Positions 48,487-60,000 of a stretch of 64,000 bases of DNA are shown piece by piece. Location of the stretch: NCBI RefSeq assembly GCF_045679555.1, contig NC_092087.1, positions 86,911,864 to 86,975,863 of the forward strand. The letters are read 5' to 3'. Each line of letters begins with the position of its first letter. The first letter of the stretch is position 1. Position numbers and translations under genes: made by a program. Origin of the DNA: Salvelinus alpinus. Taxonomy: Eukaryota; Chordata; Actinopteri; Salmoniformes; Salmonidae. The notes beneath the pieces were generated by a model. The model had not been told where the DNA came from. It searched no databases and saw nothing but the letters and a program-made list of their open reading frames with translations.

Positions 48487-51459
48487 CTATGTACAGGTGC
48501 AGTAATCTATGAGCTGCTCTGACAGCTGGTGCTTAAAGCTAGTGAGGGAGATAAGTGTTTCCAATTTCAGAGATTTTTGTAGTTCGTTCCAGTCATTGGC
48601 AGCAGAGAACTGGAAGGAGAGGCGGCCAAAGGAAGAATTGGTTTTGGGGGTGACCAGAGAGATATACCTGCTGGAGCGCGTGCTACAGGTAGGTGCTGCT
48701 ATGGTGACCAGCGAGCTGAGATAAGGGGGGACTTTACCTAGCAGGGTCTTGTAGATGACCTGGAGCCAGTGGGTTTGGCGACGAGTATGAAGCGAGGGCC
48801 AGCCAACGAGAGTGTACAGGTCGCAGTGGTGGGTAGTGCAAGGGGCTTTGGTGACAAAACGGATGGCACTGTGATAGACTGCATCCAATTTATTGAGTAG
48901 GGTATTGGAGGCTATTTTGTAAATGACATCACCGAAGACGAGGATTGGTAGGATGGTCAGTTTTACAAGGGTATGTTTGGCAGCATGAGTGAAGGATGCT
49001 TTGTTGCGGAATAGGAAGCCAATTCTAGATTTAACTTTGGATTGGAGATGTTTGATGTGAGTCTGGAAGGAGAGTTTACAGTCTAACCAGACACCTAGGT
49101 ATTTGTAGTTGTCCACATATTCTAAGTCAAAGCCGTCTAGAGTAGTGATGTTGGACAGGCGGGCAGGTGCAGGCAGCGATCGGTTGAAGAGCATGCATTT
49201 AGTTTTACTTGTATTTAAGAGCAATTGGAGGCCACGGAAGGAGAGTTGTATGGCATTGAAGCTCGCCTGGAGGGTTGTTAACACAGTGTCAAAAGAAGGG
49301 CCAGAAGTATACAGAATAGTATCGTCTGCGTAGAGGTGGATCAGAGACTCACCAGCAGCAAGAGCGACATCATTGATGTATACAGAGAAGAGAGTCGGTC
49401 CAAGAATTGAACCCTGTGGCACCCCCATAGACACTGCCAGAGGCCCGGACAACAGACCCTCCGATTTGACACACTGAACTCGATCAGAGAAGTAGTTGGT
49501 GAACCAGGCGAGGCAATCATTAGAGAAACCAAGGCTGTCGAGTCTGCCGATGAGGATGTGGTGATTGACAGAGTCAAAAGCCTTGGCCAGGTCAATGAAT
49601 ACGGCTGCACAGTATTGTTTCCTATCGATGGCGGTTAAGATATCGTTTATGACCTTGAGCGTGGCTGAGGTGCACCCATGACCAGCTCTGAAACCAGATT
49701 GCATAGCGGAGAAGGTATGGTGGGATTCGAAATGGTCGGTAATCTGTTTGTTAACTTGGCTTTCGAAGACCTTAGAAAGGCAGGGTAGGATAGATATGGG
49801 TCTGTAGCTGTTTGGGTCAAGAGTGTCCCCCCCTTTGAAGAGGGGGACAACCGCAGCTGCTTTCCAATCTTTGGGAATCTCAGACGACACGAAAGAGAGG
49901 TTGAAAAGGCTAGTAATAGGGGTGGCAACAATTTCAGCAGATAGTTTTAGAAAGAAAGGGTCCAGATTATCTAGCCCGGCTGATTTGTAAGGGTCCATAT
50001 TTTGCAGCTCTTTCAGAACATCAGCTGACTGTATTTGGGAGAAAGAGAAATGGGGAAGGCTTGGGCGAGTTGCTGTGGGGGGTGCAGTGCTGTTGACCGG
50101 GGTAGGGGTAGCCAGGTGGAAAGCATGACCAGCCGTAGAAAAATGCTTATTGAAATTCTCAATTATAGTGGATTTGTCGGTGGTGACAGTGTTTCCTATC
50201 TTCAGTGCAGTTGGAAGCTGGGAGGAGGTGTTCTTATTCTCCATGGACTTTACAGTGTCCCAGAACTTTTTTGAGTTTGTGTTGCAGGAAGCAAATTTCT
50301 GCTTGAAAAAGCTAGCCTTGGCTTTTCTAACTGCCTGTGTATATTGGTTCCTAGCTTCCCTGAAAAGTTGCATATCACGGGGGCTGTTCGATGCTAATGC
50401 AGAACGCCATAGGATGTTTTTCTGTTGGTTAAGGGCAGTCAGGTCAGGAGAGAACCAAGGGCTATATCTGTTCCTGGTTCTAAATTTCTTGAATGGGGCA
50501 TGCTTATTCAAGATGGTGAGGAAGGCATTTAAAAAAAATATCCAGGCATCCTCTACTGACGGGATAAGATCAATATCCTTCCAGGATACCTCGGCCAGGT
50601 CGATTAGAAAGGCCTGCTCGCTGAAGTGTTTCAGGGAGCGTTTGACAGTGATGAGTGGAGGTCGTTTGACCGCTGACCCATTACGGATGCAGGCAATGAG
50701 GCAGTGATCGCTGAGATCTTGGTTGAAAACAGCAGAGGTGTATTTGGAGGGCAAGTTGGTTAGGATGATATCTATGAGGGTACCCGTGTTTACGGAATTG
50801 GGGTGGTACCTGGTAGGTTCATTGATCATTTGTGTGAGATTGAGGGCATCAAGCTTCGATTGTAGGATGGCTGGGGTGTTAAGCATGTTCCAATTTAGGT
50901 CGCCTAGCAGCACGAGCTCTGAAGATAGATGGGGGGCAATCAGTTCACATATGGTGTCCAGAGCACAGCTGGGGGCAGTGGGTGGTCTATAGCAGGCGGC
51001 AACGGTGAGAGACTTGTTTTTAGAGAGGTGGATTTTTAAAAGTAGAAGTTCGAATTGTTTGGGAACAGACCTGGATAGTAAAACAGAACTCTGCAGGCAA
51101 TCTTTGCAGTAGATTGCAACACCGCCCCCTTTGGCCGTTCTATCTTGTCTGAAAATGTTGTAATTAGGGATGAAAATGTCAGAATTTTTGGTGGTCTTCC
51201 TAAGCCAGGATTCAGACACGGCTAAAACATCTGGGTTGGCAGAGTGTGCTAAAGCAGTGAACAAAACAAACTTAGGGAGGAGGCTTCTAATGTTAACATG
51301 CATGAAACCAAGGCTATTACGGTTACAGAAGTCATCAAAAGAGAGCGCCTGGGGAATAGGAGTGGAGCTAGGTACTGCAGGGCCTGGGTTCACCTCTACA
51401 TCACCAGAGGAACAGAGGAGGAGTAGGATAAGGGTACGGCTAAAAGCTATGAGAATTGG
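48487..51459 (-). CDS. LINE ORF: 2A-like motif, APE endonuclease and reverse transcriptase
   Basis: Open for 990 codons. Numbering the V of VNPGP as residue 1, the endonuclease signature residues are all present: N34 (VNIRSLL), E61 (SESWL), YRP at 135, GDLNWN at 164, D208 and SDH at 228. Reverse transcriptase follows, with FIDLAKAFDS (D601), VPQGSILGP (658) and YADD (688-691). The C-terminal region (HWLQVIYK, ANDWNELQ) is typical of fish L2-like elements. Just upstream in frame are a leucine-rich stretch (LILLLLCSS) and GDVEVNPGP, a 2A-type ribosome-skipping motif. A single in-frame TGA (51460-51462) separates this from a further 111 open codons (51463-51795). No unambiguous ATG lies between that TGA and the 2A motif. 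Confidence 0.85.
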   Translation of the reverse strand, partial: PILIAFSRTLILLLLCSSGDVEVNPGPAVPSSTPIPQALSFDDFCNRNSLGFMHVNIRSLLPKFVLFTALAHSANPDVLAVSESWLRKTTKNSDIFIPNYNIFRQDRTAKGGGVAIYCKDCLQSSVLLSRSVPKQFELLLLKIHLSKNKSLTVAACYRPPTAPSCALDTICELIAPHLSSELVLLGDLNWNMLNTPAILQSKLDALNLTQMINEPTRYHPNSVNTGTLIDIILTNLPSKYTSAVFNQDLSDHCLIACIRNGSAVKRPPLITVKRSLKHFSEQAFLIDLAEVSWKDIDLIPSVEDAWIFFLNAFLTILNKHAPFKKFRTRNRYSPWFSPDLTALNQQKNILWRSALASNSPRDMQLFREARNQYTQAVRKAKASFFKQKFASCNTNSKKFWDTVKSMENKNTSSQLPTALKIGNTVTTDKSTIIENFNKHFSTAGHAFHLATPTPVNSTAPPTATRPSLPHFSFSQIQSADVLKELQNMDPYKSAGLDNLDPFFLKLSAEIVATPITSLFNLSFVSSEIPKDWKAAAVVPLFKGGDTLDPNSYRPISILPCLSKVFESQVNKQITDHFESHHTFSAMQSGFRAGHGCTSATLKVINDILTAIDRKQYCAAVFIDLAKAFDSVNHHILIGRLDSLGFSNDCLAWFTNYFSDRVQCVKSEGLLSGPLAVSMGVPQGSILGPTLFSVYINDVALAAGESLIHLYADDTILYTSGPSFDTVLTTLQASFNAIQLSFRGLQLLLNTSKTKCMLFNRSLPAPARLSNITTLDGFDLEYVDNYKYLGVWLDCKLSFQTHIKHLQSKVKSRIGFLFRNKASFTHAAKHTLVKLTILPILVFGDVIYKIASNTLLNKLDAVYHSAIRFVTKAPCTTHHCDLYTLVGWPSLHTRRQTHWLQVIYKTLLGKVPPYLSSLVTIAAPTCSTRSSRYISLVTPKTNSSFGRLSFQFSAANDWNELQKSLKLETLISLTSFKHQLSEQLIDYCTCT

Positions 51460-51462
51460 TCA

Positions 51463-51795
51463 TCTAGAACGTCTAGAACAGAGAGTAAAAGGAAGTTTCT
51501 GGGGGCGATAAAATAGCTTCAAGGAATAATGTACAGACAAAGGTATGGCAGGATGTGAATACAGTGGAGGTAAACCTAGGTATTGAGTGATGATGAGAGA
51601 GATATTGTCTCTAGAAACATCATTGAAACCAGGTGATGTCATCGCATATGTGGGTGGTGGAACTGAAAGGTTGGATATGGTATAGTGAACAGGGCTAGAG
51701 GCTCTACAGTGAAATAAGCCAATAAACACTAAACAGAACAGCAATGGACAAGGCATATTTACATTAAGGAGAGGCATGCTTAATCGAGTGATCAT
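51463..51795 (-). pseudogene. N-terminal part of the LINE ORF, cut off by one in-frame TGA
   Basis: 111 codons in the same frame as the main LINE ORF, starting at an ATG and including a hydrophobic stretch (PCPLLFCLVFIGLF). The stop reads AGA-TGA-CCA; a CGA to TGA change (CpG decay) would explain it, but that is inference. No zinc finger or RNA-binding motif was recognised. Confidence 0.55.
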
Positions 51796-52880
51796 AAGGG
51801 TCCAGTGAGTAGAGGTTGGTTGGGGTCACGGCGATCCAGACAGCTGGCCGGTTAGATGGCTATCGGTAGCAAGATAGCATAGGATGGAAGTCTATTTTTT
51901 TTAGACACCTCATGCGTTTCCGTCGGTAGATTAGTGGGGTTCCGTGTAGTAGAGGGGATCAATCCAATTGGCAAAAATAGATATAGTGACCCAAGAAAAA
52001 TTGTCCGATATACTTATTCAGATAGCAGCCGATAAGACAGCTAACGATTAGCGGGCCCCAGATGAGCGTTCAGGTAACGTTGCGACGGAGGTGCCAGTTG
52101 GATAACTCCCTCGGGCAGATAATGTCGGCAGTCAGTCGTGAAGGCCCGATGGGGCTCCGCATCTGCAGCAACAACAAAACAAAAACAAAAAAACGGGTCC
52201 GGCTAGGTGACTGTAGCCCAGGAATGGCTGATGGAACTCCTCAGCTGGCTAGCTTCGGAATAATTTAAGTTTGCTCCGGGAATCGACGTAAGCCAATAGT
52301 CACACGGTTTGCAGCTAGCTAGCTGCGAAATCAAGGTGAAAAAGTCCAGAGCCTGCGGCTGAAATCCGGGGACACTGAGAAAAATAGGCCCGGTATGCTC
52401 CGGTCCGAGTCGCGTTGCACAAAAGTGCCGATAGATTATCGAGCTAAAGGAATAGCTGAAGACCACAAAACGTGGGCAGCTGAAACTCCAACGCTAGCCA
52501 GCAAACCGGCTAACTTCTGGGCAGCTTCAGATCAGCTACTGGCTAGCTTCTAGTTAGCTTCTGGGTAGCTTCCGGCTAGCTTCTGGCTAGTTTCGGCCGG
52601 CTTCTGGTTAGCCTCTGGCTAGCTACCACTGTGGATTTTCAGATTTGAGGTAAATAATACTTTTTCTTGTAATTGGTGAGGCGGGTTGCAGGAAAGCTTT
52701 TGTAGTTGAGTTCTTGGATAATAAAATATATAAAGATATGCGAAGAAAGGTGTAAATATATATGTATACAGGACACGACAATACGAGGACAAAAAAAGAC
52801 GTCTGAACTGCTATGCCATCTTGGAACGGTGTTTAGTGATCACTGTTCTGATGTTTAGAAGCTGTACGCCAAAGGAAATG

Positions 52881-53221
52881 TGTCACGACTTCCACCGAAG
52901 TCAGTCCCTCTCCTTGTTCGGCCGGCGTTTGGCGGTCGACGTCACCGGCCTTCTAGCCATCACCGATCCACTTTTCATTTTCCATTTGTTTTGTCCTTGT
53001 CTTACACACCTGGTTTCACTCCCAGAATTACTTATTCATTATTTAACCCTCTGTTCCCCCATGTTTGTTTGTGAGTGATTGTTTGTTGTATTTACGGTCC
53101 GTATTGTGAGCTAGGTATTATCGTCTTGTATTTTTAAGTCTTGAGTAAAAGTACGTGTATTACTCATCTCTGCTGTCCTGCGCCTGACTCCTCTGCACCA
53201 GCTACACCCAGACCTATTACA
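52881..53221 (+). mobile_element. Solo LTR with AAATG target duplication
   Basis: 341 bp from TGTCACGACTTCC to CAGACCTATTACA, flanked by AAATG at 52876-52880 and 53222-53226. No internal sequence remains. A family distinct from the LTR element at 38059. Confidence 0.85.
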
Positions 53222-53329
53222 AAATGATGGCAGAGACATTAAGAACAAAAAAAAGTTAAGACCAGCATAAAAAACACAAATTAGCATCCACTGCAGCACC
53301 ATCTCCTTCTATCACCAGCCTCCTCTGCT

Positions 53330-54195
53330 GTACATAAGGGCCAACATTGTAACATAATATGATAGTGGCTTATACTACTATAGACATCAGTGCTTGTGTG
53401 CTTAAATGTGACTTGGTCAAGTACTAGCCAGTGCTGTGTTTCCTTAGTTTGTTATGTTGTTATTGACACAAAATGTTTGAGGACATTATTATTAGGTACC
53501 GGTACTGTACACAATGACCAACAGTGGTTGTGTCCCAATGTAACGCTTGTCGTTGTAAGGATGATAGGACCAAGATGCAGCGTGGGGTAGGTTAAACATT
53601 TTTATTAATGATAACCAGCAACAAAACAATAAAGAGTAAACAAAACGAACGTGCAGCTTTGTAGGGCTCAAAAGCAACAATACAAAAACAAGATCCCACA
53701 AACAACATGTGGGAAAGGCTGCCTAAATATGATCCCCAATCAGAGACAACGATAGACAGCTGCCTCTGATTGGGAAACATACCAGGCCAACATAGAAATA
53801 CAAAAAACTAGAGTACGCACCCTAGTCACACCCTGACCTAACCAAAATAGAGAATAAAAAGGCTCTCTAAGGTCAGGGCGTGACACCCAAATGGCACCCT
53901 GTTCCCTTAATAGTGTACTACTTTTGACAAGGGCACGTAGGGTGCATTTGGGACGCACAAAGTGTAACAGAATATCATAGTGGCATTATATCACTGGACA
54001 AATTAATGAGGACATCATATGAAGAGAGGAGGCTGCAGAAATGTTGAGATGCCAGTAGGGAGACTTCTTGTCTAGAACACTGGAACCTTCAGTTCCACTT
54101 TGATGCAGCTGATGAGGAGTGATGGGATATAGTCACATTTTGCCTGTTTTAAAAATGTAGGTCCACTCCTCAAAATAAGAAATATAACTGTGCTG
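53330..54195. repeat. Block 2 upstream of gene C, split by a solo LTR
   Basis: 53330-53533 and 53940-54195 match 4440-4760 (TAACATAATATGATAGTGGC, TGTTGAGATGCCAGTAGGGA). No gene is supported. Confidence 0.65.
53539..53885 (-). mobile_element. Solo LTR with CCCAA target duplication
   Basis: 347 bp. On the minus strand it begins TGTCACGCCCTGACC, resembling the LTR of the 38059 element. CCCAA flanks it at 53534-53538 and 53886-53890. A TAATAAAAATG stretch lies near its left end. Confidence 0.85.
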
Positions 54196-54200
54196 ACTTT

Positions 54201-54374
<174 letters not shown>

Positions 54375-54732
54375 TATGGTTTTACTATCCTTGTGTGGAC
54401 CAGAAGTCCTCACAAGGACAGAAAAACAAGGAAAAAGGCTATTTTTGGTTGAGGGTTAGGATTACAAGTTAGATTTAGGTTTAGGGGTCAGGATTAAGAT
54501 TAGGGGTAGTGGTTAGGAAAAACATATTTTGAATGGGAAAAAATGTTTTGGTCCAGGATAGTAACACAACATTTTGTCTGTGTTGTTTATCATTAGTTTA
54601 CTCCGATAAGAGGAGGGGAAGTAGGGTTAGGGGAAAATAATAAAGATTCAGATGGTTTAATAGTCACATGCACAGGGTTGCAGGTGTGATTGATGATCAT
54701 TGAGTGGAAAATATATTTACAAAATATATATA
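54375..54732. other. Gap with no recognised feature
   Basis: Contains short GGTTAGGATTA-like and GGTTTAGGGGTCAGG runs. No gene or known repeat was identified. Confidence 0.4.
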
Positions 54733-56242
54733 TAAAAACTGAGCAAAAAAGAAACGTCCTCTCACTGTCAACTGTGTTTATCTTCAGCAAACTTAACATG
54801 TAAACATTTGTATGTGTAAATATTTGTATGAAGATAACAAGATTCAACAACTGAGACATAACCTGAACAAGTTCCACAGATATGTGACGAACAGAAAGGG
54901 AATAATGTGTCCCTGAACAAAGGGGGGGTGTCAATCAAAAGTATCAGTCAGTATCTGATGTGGCCACCAGCTGCATTAAGTACTGCAGTGCATCTCCTCC
55001 ACATGAACTGCACCAGATTGGCCAGATCTTGCTGTGAGATGTTACCTCACTCTTCCACCAAGGCACCTGCGAGTTCCTAGACATTTCTGGGGAGAATGGC
55101 CCTAGCCCTCACCCTCCGATCCAACAGGTCCTAACGTGCTCATTGGGATTGAGATCCGGGCTCGTCGCTGGCCATGGCAGAACACTGACATTCCTGTCTT
55201 GCAGGAAATCACACAAAGAAAGAGCAGTATGGCTGGTGGCATTGTCATGCTGGAGGGTCATGTCAGGATGAGCCTGCAGGAAGGGTACCACATGAGGGAG
55301 GAGGATGTCTTCCCTGAAACGCACAGCGTTGAGATTGCCTGCAATGACAACACGCTCAGTCCAATGATTCAGTGACACACCGCCCCAGACCATGACGGAC
55401 CCTCCACCTCCAAATCGATCCCGCTCCAGAGTACAGGCCTCGGTGTAAAGCTCAGTCATTCGACAATGAACGCGAATCCGACCATCACCCCTGGTGATAC
55501 AAAAACGCGACTCGTCAGTGAAGAGCTCTTTTTGCCAGTCCTGTTTGGTCCAGAGACGGTGGGTTTGTGCCCATAGGCGACGTTGTTGCCGGTGATGTCT
55601 GGTGACGACCTGCCTTACAACAGGCCTACAAGCCCTCAGTCCAGCCTCTCTCTTCCTATTGCGGACAGTCTGAGCACTGATGGAGGGATTGTGCATTCCT
55701 GGTGTAACTCGGGCAGTTGTTGCCATCCTTTACCTTTCCCACAGGTGTGATGTTCGGTTGTACCGATCCTGTGTAGGTGTTGTTACACATGGTCTGCCAC
55801 TGCGAGGATGATCAGCTGTCCGTCCTGTCTTCCTGTAGCGCTGTCTTAGGCGTCTCACAATAAGGACATTGCAATTTATTGCCCTGCCCACATCTGCAGT
55901 CCTCATGCCTCCTTGCAGCATGCCTAAGGCACGTTCACGCAGATGAGCAGGAACCCTGGGCATCTTTCTTTTGGTGTTTTTTAGAGTCAGTAGAAAGGCC
56001 TCTTTAGTGTCCTAAGTTTTCATAACTGTGACCTTAATTGCTTATAGTATGTAAGCTGTTAGTGTCTTAACGACCATTCCGCAGGTGCATGTTCATTAAT
56101 TGTTTATGGTTCATTGAACAAGCATGGGAAACAGTGTTTAAACCCTTTATAATGAAGATCTGTGAAGTTATTAGCATTTTTACAAATTATCTTTGGAAGA
56201 CAGGGTCCTGAAAAAGGGCTTTTTCTTTTTTTGCTGAGTTTA
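54733..56242 (-). mobile_element. Tc1-like transposon with frameshifted transposase
   Basis: The terminal inverted pair is AACTGAGCAAAAAAGAAA at the left and TTTCTTTTTTTGCTGAGTTT at the right. Minus-strand transposase: the N-terminal helix-turn-helix part is 55963-55730 (RERALGMLQGGMRTADVGRA) and the catalytic part is 55726-55109, with FTDESRF, LQHDNATSH and SPDLNPNEH, the DDE triad context. A frameshift between the parts and another near the end make it inactive. It is a different Tc1 family from the copy at 45012. Confidence 0.85.
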
Positions 56243-56249
56243 TATGACA

Positions 56250-56370
56250 TATATGATGTATACTGTATATATATATATATATGAAATATCCTGTATATAT
56301 ATATATATTTTATATATTAAATATAATGTATATATATATATTTATATTTGATATATATATTGTATATATT
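56250..56370. repeat. AT-rich (TATA)n low-complexity tract
   Basis: Interrupted TA dinucleotide runs immediately 3' of the Tc1 element. Confidence 0.85.
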
Positions 56371-56489
56371 TACAAAAATTATAAATAGGGAATTGGAAAT
56401 GATTCAGACAATTACATTGATGGAAACCACAATCTATCTGCAATATTGAAGCTGAGCTACCCCCTTAAAAAAAAGTGTGTGTGAGTGTG

Positions 56490-57024
56490 AGTCATTTGCT
56501 GTTTATCCTCACAGCTTGGTGATAGCAGCTATCATTCAACCTGGTGGTCAGTCTTTAGGCTGCTGTATAGCTTGACGGACCGTAAAGGATGGAACATTTA
56601 TCCTCCTATATTTGGGGTTCTGAGACAGCTTCTGAATAATCAATATAGAAATATGTGTTTACAGTTCTACAGATCTGTTCAATAAGCGATTGTTGTCGTT
56701 GTTGATGATGACTTTATTGTATCCATTAGGAATTTATTATTGCATCATACAACATGTCATCTTAAATAGACAGACGTAGACAGACATGCAACACATCACA
56801 CACATTACATACATAGTGCAATAGACTTACAGACAGACAGTATTCACATAGACAACCATACAGCACAATACAACACAACACAATATGAGCCTGGTTCATT
56901 TTCAGTAATGAGGCCCTGTACCCCATTTACAGTTTCTACTTCAATGTATCAGGTGGAGTTATTCACCAGCTATAGAGTGAGTTGTTGTTTATGTTTCTAA
57001 GACTGCAGGGTGGGAGATGCAACA
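56490..57024 (+). promoter_or_regulatory. Conserved 5' flank of gene C with a ~240-bp insertion
   Basis: It matches the gene A 5' flank from TGCTGTTTATCCTCACAGC onward, but about 56710-56950 is extra sequence with many ACA/CACA runs that gene A does not have at that point. The last ~75 bp before the ATG are almost identical to gene A. The origin of the insertion was not recognised. Confidence 0.4.
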
Positions 57025-60000
57025 ATGGCCTTGAGAACAGCAGGAAGTGTGTTGGTGGTCTTTCTCTGGTCTGTAGCAGGTATGGTCTCATTCTTATCTT
57101 TTAGTTCCTCTGTTTATCAATCTACAGACGTTTCTAAAAGGATAAGAATCATAATATTATTCTGGTGTGTTCTGTTAGGAGTCTCCACTTCACTTTAAAT
57201 AGTTATCTTTCACACCTCACTGAGTGACGCTTTTCTGTGGTTTCCATTCACACTCAGCAACTATGGCAACAAAGTGTGGACAAACCCTACTTTCAGTGTG
57301 AGCCAATTGGCCTTGGCTTAATTCTGACACCATTGTGTTGTGTGACTGTGTTTCAGTGGTACTGGGTCAGGATGGCTGGAGTGTGACTTACACCCCTCAG
57401 AGTATCTGTGTCTTGAAGGGGTCAACAGTGAACCTGACCTGCTCTTACACATATCCCAGTGGTACAGTCACAACAACCTTCTGGTTCACTAAATATGATG
57501 CTGAGGGTCCTGTAAGTTTGAGTGATGACCCAGACTACAAAGGACGTGTCACATACCGTAAGGATAAAGAGAATGGTCATACCCTGACAATCACAGACCT
57601 GAGAGAGAGTGACTCAGCTACGTACAAATTCAGATTTACAGATCAGACTGGAAAATGGAGGTATACTGGCGATCCTGGAGTGACTCTGTCTGTCACAGGT
57701 ACAGTTACATTCAATATAGTTAAACTGTTGAATTTCATTTAGTTCAGGATAAATATTTTGGTTTGTATTTATGTCTGTATATCATAGGATTTCTGCCATC
57801 TTTGTATTAGAGTGATAAGTCAGTGATAACGGGATTTACAGTAATATTGTTTTTTCTCCAGGTCTTCAGGTGAAGGTGACTGGTGGACATCAGGATAAGA
57901 CACTGACCTGTATCACCACCTGTACTCTGACTGACAACCCCACCTACATCTGGTACAAGAACGGACAACATCTAGATGAGAGCACCTCCCCCCAATACAG
58001 AGACTCAGTCTCCAGTAACTATGAAGACAGTTACTCCTGTGCTGTAAAAGGCCATGAGGATCTCCACTCTCCTGCAGTGTGTAAGTGTGGACTTTTACAT
58101 ACAAAATTTGCTTCTGGTTGTCAGACGATCATTATTTAATTTGCTGTGAATGTGACGTCCACTTCTGCTTTAGATGCGTATGCTTTGCCTCGCAGTGTTG
58201 AACGAGCTTCAAGATATATAATCAAATTCATCAAAATGCAGTCAATGGATGAATGGTCCCGTGTGGCTCAGTTGGTAGAGCATGGCGCTTGCAATGCCAG
58301 GGTTGTGGGTTCATTCCCCACGGGGGGACCAGGATGAATATGTATGAACTTTCCAATTTGTAAGTCGCTCTGGATAAGAGCGTCTGCTAAATGACGTAAA
58401 ATGTAAATGAATTTACTTCTACCAGATACCTTTCATTACGTTTTTGCACTTGTACACCATTGCACTACTTTTTTGAGCACTGAAGACCCATGAAAAAATA
58501 ACTACCAAAGTTTAAAAACTACAAAGCTGAGGGGATAATCACTTATTGGTTACTTTCACAGCATTTGATTTAAACATTGTATATTTTTTTATATTTGGAG
58601 GTGGGGTGCCCCGATTGGCGTCACTCATTAGTCAGTATGTGTTACAACTGTGCTGGCATGTGGAGTTTTATTTTGTTTGCCTCTTCTTGGGCAAATCTTG
58701 TGGGCGCTCATGTCTTTTTGGTTCCAGTTGATGTTGATAGTCAATTTTCAATGGACACCCCAATGAGTGTCTTTCAGAACCCACTGGTCTCATTTTTGTC
58801 TTTGTCAGTGACTCTTTTATTAATTCCCACTTTTGTTTTGGTTATATTTTAGGTTTTCTTGCTGGGGAACGTAACAGCATAAGTGTATACAGTAGATATT
58901 GTAATTAAGAATTTTATAAAGGTGTTATATTGTCTTGTATTTCAGGTAAGAAGTGTTGGAGTGTGACTTACACCTATCAGAAGATCTGTGCCTTGAAGGG
59001 GTCAACAGTGGACATATCCTGCTCTTACACATATCCCAGTTATCATGAGATCAAAAAAGCTTTCTGGTTTACTAAATGGTCTGGTATGGAGGCTGAAGAT
59101 CTGAGCTCAGTGCCAGGGTATGAGGGTCATATAGAGTACCTTGGGGATATGGAGAATGACTCTACCCTGAGAATCACAGACCTGAGACTGAGTGACTCTG
59201 CTGGGTACAGGTTCAGATTCATAACATCTGGAGGAAAGTTTTCTGGCTCACCTGTCTCCCTGACTGTCACAGGTAACCTGTCACTCATCTCACATCTATG
59301 ACACATATCTAGATAGATGTAATGTGAGTGTTGTTTTGTATGTATGCTAATGAGAATGTTGTGTTTTAATCTGTTTTATTGATTCTATAGAACCCAGGAC
59401 TTCCTGGAAAACAGTGGACATTTTTACAGACTTGACTGTCCTGTCTAAATATATCAAATTAATGACAGTAATTACCTTATTTAAGGGCAGTCATACAGAC
59501 ACTGTAGTGTTATGTAACAGGGAAAAAACAAATATAATATTTCACATAAAATGACATATATAGGAGGAGAATAATGATTTGGTTCCTTTTACTCTAGATG
59601 TTGTGTTGAAGATGGATCCTACATCTGTGTCAGAGGGGGAGAGAGTCACACTGACATGTAGAATCAAATGTACACTGGACCCCATCACAGCCTTCAGTTG
59701 GTATAAGAATGGACATCCTTTACCAAACAGCAACACCTACTCTCCTGTCTATAACCTATTCTCAGTCAGCAGTGAGGATACAGGCAGATACTCCTGTGCT
59801 GTAAAAGGCCATGAGGATCTCCCCTCTGCTGAAGAGACTCTCACTGTCACATGTAAGTACATTGGGGGTTTAGATGTCCAGTTTGATATACTGATCATGT
59901 TGATTATTGAACTTAGAATAGATTGTTTTCCACATAAATATATCTATCAATACATATTTTAGTGTGTAACATCCTGTCACTCCCTTAGAGAGCCCGGTTC

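Larger units (their letters stand above)
48045..52825 (-). mobile_element. Near full-length L2/RSg-1-like LINE
   Basis: On the minus strand it runs from CCAAGATGGCATAGCAG near 52825 to a tail of GGTTAAATAAAGGTGAAATA and A/T-rich repeats near 48045, about 4.8 kb. It has a GC-richer 5' region, one long ORF and the same 3' tail as the copy at 6085-8185. The full-length structure and uninterrupted endonuclease plus RT suggest recent activity. Confidence 0.88.

Noticed and set aside
50150-50707. 185-codon plus-strand frame
   Set aside because: Antisense shadow of the intact LINE ORF.
58254-58330. Possible functional tRNA gene
   Set aside because: The A and B boxes are present, but the sequence continues into a SINE body with target duplications and lies inside an intron.
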